A stretch of DNA of 64,000 nt from Plotosus lineatus. Its lineage: Eukaryota > Chordata > Actinopteri > Siluriformes > Plotosidae. The notes beneath the pieces are model-generated. The model had not been told where the DNA came from and did no database searches. It saw only the letters and a list, made by a program, of their open reading frames with translations. This document shows positions 1-64,000 of the stretch, piece by piece; the first letter of the stretch is position 1, and each line of letters begins with the position of its first letter. Position numbers and translations under genes: made by a program. The stretch is from contig CM045733.1 of assembly GCA_024760905.1 (NCBI GenBank), positions 69,130,001 to 69,194,000 of the forward strand, given 5' to 3'.

Positions 1-87
1 TTGCTGTATTTGAAACAGTGGCTGGGTGTGGCAACACTTTCGCCAGGCAAGCACCCATATGCAGATGTCAATTATGTAGATGGATGT

Positions 88-123
88 ACAGACAGACAGA
101 CAGACAGACAGACAGGCAGACAG
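88..123. repeat. (ACAG)n microsatellite
   Basis: Nine-fold tetranucleotide run with one variant unit. It lies in the intron upstream of window exon 1. Confidence 0.9.
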
Positions 124-236
124 AGAATAAGAATACCTTATTCATCCTGGAAGGAAATTTGCATTTTCCAGCAGCATAGCAGTGAAACAGCATGGACTTA
201 CTCTCTAAAAAACACAAACTTAAATTAAGGCATATA

Positions 237-388
237 CAGCGCTACCTCACTTTATGAAATGAATCCGTTCCAGAGCCTTTTTCGTAACCTCCATTTTTCA
301 TAAATTGAACTGCATTTTACATGTAAAACGCGGGATTCGTTCCAAAGCTGCCAATACTACCCCCTAAACCCTTTAAAAATTATAAAAG
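237..388 (+). mobile_element. 5' end of a TA-flanked CAGTGGTACCTC-type DNA transposon, truncated
   Basis: It starts TA-CAGCGCTACCTCAC and runs through TTCGTAACCT..CATTTTTCATAAAT and CATTTTACATGTAAAACG. This closely matches the start of the complete copy at 5338-5849. It is cut off after CCCTTTAAAAATTATAAAAG, where a SINE fragment begins. Confidence 0.75.
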
Positions 389-394
389 GAGACC

Positions 395-527
395 TGACTT
401 TTACGCTGATTTTGATAAAGAGGAGCTGCAAAGCTGTCAGCGTGTTTCCGCCCATTGCTAAAGGGTTGTGTCAGGAAAGGCATCTCACGTAAAAACCTAT
501 GCCAAATCAAACATGCGAATCATAGAT
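395..527 (+). mobile_element. tRNA-derived SINE fragment, tail B
   Basis: It contains only the end of the SINE body (AAAGAGGAGCTGCAAAGC, GTCAGCGTGTTTCCGCCC) and the start of tail B (GGGTTGTGTCAGGAAAGGCATC). It is fused to the truncated transposon on its left. Confidence 0.75.
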
Positions 528-546
528 TCACTGTGTATATTTTATA

Positions 547-552
<6 letters not shown>

Positions 553-624
<72 letters not shown>
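553..624. repeat. (AT)n microsatellite
   Basis: Alternating TA of about 70 bp, directly left of the palindrome at 634-817. Confidence 0.95.
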
Positions 625-628
<4 letters not shown>

Positions 629-633
629 GATTA

Positions 634-817
634 GGACAAAGACTTTCTATTGAAACTCCATTTATCACTACAGATCTGTTTGAGGGTGGTGAAACCATCC
701 TCTCTCTTCAGGTGATTATAGAAGAATATCTATAATCACCTGAAGAGAGAGGATGGTTTCACCACCCTCAAACAGATCTGTAGTGATAAATGGAGTTTCA
801 ATAGAAAGTCTTTGTCC
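634..817. repeat. Perfect 88-bp inverted repeat with 8-bp spacer
   Basis: Arm 634-721 (GGACAAAGACTTTCTATTG...) is the exact reverse complement of 730-817. The spacer is AAGAATAT. The right-hand sequence continues to 886 without a partner and meets another (AT)n. A single-arm relative lies at 50361-50540. RNA from here would fold into an 88-bp duplex. Confidence 0.97.
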
Positions 818-884
818 TGTCCTTTGTTATTTGCTCTACCAAAAGTATTGAGCACTCTCCTACGGAAGGATCTACTCAGAAAAT

Positions 885-885
<1 letters not shown>

Positions 886-949
<64 letters not shown>
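886..949. repeat. (AT)n microsatellite
   Basis: Alternating TA run that begins exactly where the dispersed unit ends (AAAATCC-TATATA). The same border recurs at about 50360. Confidence 0.95.
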
Positions 950-953
<4 letters not shown>

Positions 954-1644
954 CTACATTGCATTTTTTTTAAATGTCCCCAAATCAGAATTTTTCAGAT
1001 GGAGTGTTTAGGTGGAATCATGCATTATTTTATATTTTATACAAAAATTTTTTGTTTTTATTATTGTTTTTATTAGTCTTTACACACCAAGAACAGAACT
1101 TTGGATCTGTCTTCTTTGTTACGAAAAGTCATATATTAAAAAGGCTTACCTGACCAATCAGATTTCGCTTTCACTGTGTCTCATTTTAGACAGTAGAACA
1201 ACAGTTACATGCATCGGTATCATTCCGACATGGAATCTGTGTCACTATAATTTAACAACAAACACACAACATCATAAGTGCTGCTTTCTTTCCTGTTGGC
1301 CAGCATCCTGACACTCAGCTTCAGCTCTTGGACAAAATTATGAAACTTCTCCTGTTGACATCTACAATCCCATAACAGTTGTACCTCAAACATTTACTTT
1401 CTAGGAGCATGTATATAATAATGGTACTATTCATTCACTCAGGATGCTATTGATAGTTGCAACGTGAAACCGATGTGAAATGAGCATTGAATTGAAAGCA
1501 TTGAAGAAAGTATTTAAGAGCTCCTATCGGACTCAGTGTGGATACACAGTGTGTGAAAATAATGCACATGAATTGAATCCAGTGATGGATTCAGTGCACA
1601 AAGGTCTCTCTTTCTTATCTGTCTTGAAGTAGATGAGATTAAAA
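950..1644. other. Intron, no recognised element
   Basis: AT-rich unique-looking sequence. I found no repeat family, convincing ORF or RNA gene in it. Confidence 0.5.
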
Positions 1645-1645
1645 A

Positions 1646-1744
<99 letters not shown>

Positions 1745-1795
1745 CTGTCTGTCTGTCCATACGTACGTCCTTCTGTCTGTCTGTCTATCTGTTGT
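1645..1795. repeat. (ATCT)n(GTCT)n compound microsatellite
   Basis: Tetranucleotide tract switching from ATCT to GTCT units, with a few interruptions near its right end. It is read through by a repeat-only ORF on the minus strand. Confidence 0.95.
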
Positions 1796-2261
1796 GAACT
1801 TAATATTTCTGCCTGCAAAAAAGGAAAAGAAAAAAGCAGAATATAAACACTACAAAAGCAAACCTCCATGAATCAAATTACCACCTTTTGACCTGCCATA
1901 CTCAAGAATTCAGCAGCGGTGTGATAGCAACTGAAAATGAATTTTACATTTTAACATTCTATCAATTTCCTCAACATGTCATTTTGGAATAAGACTGCAG
2001 TAAGTATATAATTATACCATATCATCATGCATATTAATAATGCATATTATAGCTAATAAAAGCCAATGTCAGTGGTGAAATGAGGGGAACGTTTCAGTGA
2101 CCTGATTAAATGCTGTCCTTTTTTTTGGTTTACTGTCTTTGGGTTTTGTTTTAACATGCATTTGGTGAGAGGGAGCTCTGTTATGTTTTTGTTTTTTGTT
2201 TTTTTGTTTTTTTTGTGGGGGGTGTATGTTTTAACATCTCTGTTTCCTGTCTCCTTTCCAG

Positions 2262-61583
<59,322 letters not shown>

Positions 61584-61628
61584 GTATTGTCCAAAAGTGC
61601 TTCAGTGATGACTTACAGCTATTAGAGT

Positions 61629-61629
<1 letters not shown>

Positions 61630-61688
<59 letters not shown>
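61630..61688. repeat. (CA)n, about 47 bp after exon 18
   Basis: About 29 CA units on the sense strand. Confidence 0.95.
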
Positions 61689-61692
<4 letters not shown>

Positions 61693-62114
61693 CAAGATTT
61701 AGCAATAAGAACCCAGGTGGTACTTTGAGCTGAGAGCCCACTGTACGGGATTATATTGTTCGGTGAATACATTTCTTCCCATATTGCTTTGTTGACTGTT
61801 TTTACTTACACTGCTACAAGACTATAAACCCATTCTTTGTTTTTTTTTTTGTTTTTTTGTTTTTTTCACTGGCACTTTATACAGTTACGTAGTCTTTGAA
61901 ATAATACTAGAAGCTGTAGGGTCGTGGAGTGGGTTTTGAAGAAAAAGTAAAAGCGCGAGAGGCATCCTGACTCAGCGATGTTGGAGGAAAGGCTGTTGCT
62001 TACTTGGGTACTGCAGGACTGAGAGGAGTGAAAGGAGAGATGCAGCTGTTTTCAGCAAGCCCTGTTATTACTCACAGGAAGTCTAATTGTATCCTCCTCT
62101 GGGATCGGCTAAAG
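61689..62114. other. Intron, no recognised element
   Basis: It has T-runs at 61840-61867 and otherwise unique-looking sequence. Confidence 0.4.
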
Positions 62115-62149
62115 CGTGTGCGTGTGTGTGTGTGTGCGTGTGTGTGCGT

Positions 62150-62184
<35 letters not shown>

Positions 62185-62198
62185 CGTGTGCGCGTGTG

Positions 62199-62239
<41 letters not shown>

Positions 62240-62388
62240 GTGTGTGTGCGTGTGTGTGTGCGTGTGCAGTGTGTGTGTGCAGCGTGTGTGTGTGCGTGTG
62301 CGCAGCGTGTGTGTGCGTGTGTGTGTGTGCGTGCAGCGTGTGTGTGTGTGTGTGTGTGTGTGCGTTCGTGTGTGTGCGTGTGTGTGCG

Positions 62389-62440
<52 letters not shown>

Positions 62441-62450
62441 TGTGTGCCCT
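62115..62450. repeat. (GT)n/(GTGC)n tract of about 335 bp
   Basis: Almost uninterrupted alternating purine-pyrimidine sequence, GT with many GCGT and three GCAGC/GCAGT breaks. All six frames are open over long stretches only because of the repeat. Confidence 0.96.
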
Positions 62451-62659
62451 CTGTGATACCAGCTTTGGACTGGAAGCCAAAACTGTAGGCTTGCCCTGCA
62501 CACAGCTGCTGTATAAAGCCGAGCGGTTGACAAGAAGGGAAGCCCAAAAGCAGGTCCACAATTAGAAACTCCTGTAAACAGTTTCCCTCTTCTTCAGCCA
62601 CAGTTCAATAAAGAGTGCAACCTTTTGTTGCATTCATATACACTTACATAGCACAATAG

Positions 62660-63024
62660 CAGGGGTCTCAGACTCTTTTTCACTGAGGGCCACATCAGTA
62701 ATTTTAAAGGTCATCAAAGGCATCTATATCTTTTAAAAGGTCTACCATGAAATGTGCATGGCAGAATGATTCGTTTAGGCATTTGGCGTCTTTTCTTTTA
62801 TTCACTTGCCTTTTCTGACAACGCTTAAACATGACAAGCGAGCATGCATCCTTTCTTGAGTCATGAATGACTTGCTGTTTACTTGAAATAGGCGAACGTC
62901 ACGTAGCGGAAGGATGATGAATTCGGTTGTTCAATGTTCAATGATCTTCTTTGAAAGTTCTTGCAGCTACATAAAACGTGATTTTGGACTGGATTTGGCT
63001 GACGGGCCATAAGTTTGTCACCTG
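62660..63024 (+). mobile_element. Short hAT-like MITE
   Basis: The ends CAGGGGTCTCAGACTC..GGGCCACATC and ..GACGGGCCATAAGTTTGTCACCTG are imperfect inverted repeats of the CAGGGGTCTCAAACT...GGGCC type. No clear 8-bp duplication. Confidence 0.65.
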
Positions 63025-63067
63025 TACATGATCATTTCAGGATCTTTTATATATCTTATTCTTTTCC

Positions 63068-63325
63068 TTTCGACTTTTTCCCTTTCTCAGGGGTCGCCAC
63101 AGCAAATCCTCTGATTCGCATGTTTGATTTGGTATAGGTTTTTATGTCGGATGTCCTTCCTGACACAACCCTTTAGCAAGGGGCGGAAACATGCTGACGG
63201 CTTTGCAGCTCCTCTTTATGAAAGTCAGCAATGGTTCTTTTACATGAACTTCTCATCAATAGACAGTGAGAGACATGGCCCACCTTTGATAACCCAGTTA
63301 GCACCACTGGGGGGGGGGGGGGGGG
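63068..63325 (-). mobile_element. SINE, tail B, head missing, minus strand
   Basis: Tail B left (CGACTTTTTCCCTTTCTCAG, GGGTCGCCACAGCAAATCC). The body ends at CCCAGTTAGCACCACTGGGG followed by a G-run of about 18. No tRNA head. Confidence 0.9.
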
Positions 63326-63700
63326 GGTGTCTGAGTTTAAAGGTCATAACTCTAAATCTTTGTAAACTGAAAACATGCAGTCAAGGAACAAACATGATGT
63401 CAGTATTCAGGATTTAGATAAAGTACATTATAGCTACTGCATGGAAAAGAGCAAACCCTGGACACAATGTCCTCCCATATTCCTTAATAAAGAAGTACAA
63501 AAATATATTTCTCTCTCATCTCTATTAATGGCGTCTGTCCTGTTTAGTAAATTAACAAAGATAACTTCCAGTTTGACTTTCATCTCTGTTTGCTTGTGCT
63601 TGAAAAGAATGGAAAACCTGCTTAAAATAAACTGACCTATAATGCAAGTCGATGGACATGTGCTGAATTCCACTGATAAATATTTAAATATTCAATAATA

Positions 63701-64000
63701 CAGGGATCCCTCACTTTCCGCGGTTAATTGGACCGAGATACACTCGCGACTGCCTAATTCCGCGAAGTAGGATTCCCCTATCCCCACCCCCCTGACTGAC
63801 GTATTCGTACATGTATACGTGTATATAATATCAATAAATACATATTCAATGCTATAAATGCTTATAATAACAATTAAACATTCAAAAATAGTTCATGAGA
63901 TGTAAATAAAATATAAATACACACACATACAGATGCGCGCAGATGCGCACCTCACATGTCGCTAGTTTTGTTGGTGGGTTTTGGGTTGTTTTTTGTTTAT
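63701..64000 (+). mobile_element. CAGGGATCCCTC MITE, cut by the window end
   Basis: It starts TA-CAGGGATCCCTCACTTTCCG and follows the family core up to the last base of the window. Confidence 0.93.

Noticed and set aside
62072..62601. Several 130-170-codon frames of Cys-Val or His-Thr repeats
   Set aside because: They only read the GT/GC tract.

Overview
The window is vertebrate genomic DNA, almost certainly from a ray-finned fish. It holds the middle part of one gene, slit3, on the + strand. I read 18 coding exons between 2262 and 61583. They join in a single open frame (2078 bp, about 692 codons), each with AG/GT borders and matching phases. The order is: LRRs and C-terminal cap of the second LRR domain (exons 1-4), complete third LRR domain (5-9), complete fourth LRR domain (10-15), then three EGF repeats (16-18). 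The first LRR domain and signal peptide lie to the left. The remaining EGFs, laminin-G domain and C-terminal knot lie to the right. The paralogue call rests on residues recalled from SLIT1/2/3 and on an intronic mir-218 hairpin at 16650-16738. SLIT3 hosts mir-218-2 in this part of the gene.

Everything else is intron, and it is dense in mobile elements and simple repeats. The main interspersed family is a tRNA-derived SINE with one head/body and two alternative 3' tails. Tail A is L2-like and ends in ATTAGGATTAAGCGGTT and (GAAT)n. Tail B is shared with LINE 3' ends that also occur here. Other elements are at least eight copies of a MITE with CAGGGATCCCTC termini, a second group of TA-flanked elements with CAGTGGTACCTC-like termini (one keeping a piece of pogo/Tigger transposase), hAT elements, three decayed LINEs plus two LINE 3' ends, and several other tRNA-derived SINEs. 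Target-site duplications show several nested insertions: SINE in LINE, SINE in MITE, and hAT in LINE.

Layout: 1-2261 repeats and a perfect 88-bp palindrome; 2262-4679 exons 1-2; 4680-14396 a repeat-rich intron with two LINEs; 14397-15025 exons 3-4; 15026-19226 the mir-218 intron; 19227-26792 exons 5-7; 29770-35328 exons 8-9 with a 1.3-kb minisatellite just before exon 9; 40133-47004 exons 10-14 with a second minisatellite; 49726-61583 exons 15-18; 61584-64000 intron. I saw no second protein-coding gene. The long frames over CA, GT, CT and minisatellite arrays are repeat artefacts.

The features most likely to matter for the gene are these: dinucleotide tracts, mostly CA on the sense strand, start within about 55 bp downstream of 8 of the 18 donor sites; a (GT)18 tract abuts the exon 15 acceptor; and a SINE ends 16 bp upstream of exon 7, where its target-site duplication supplies the present 3' splice-site sequence.
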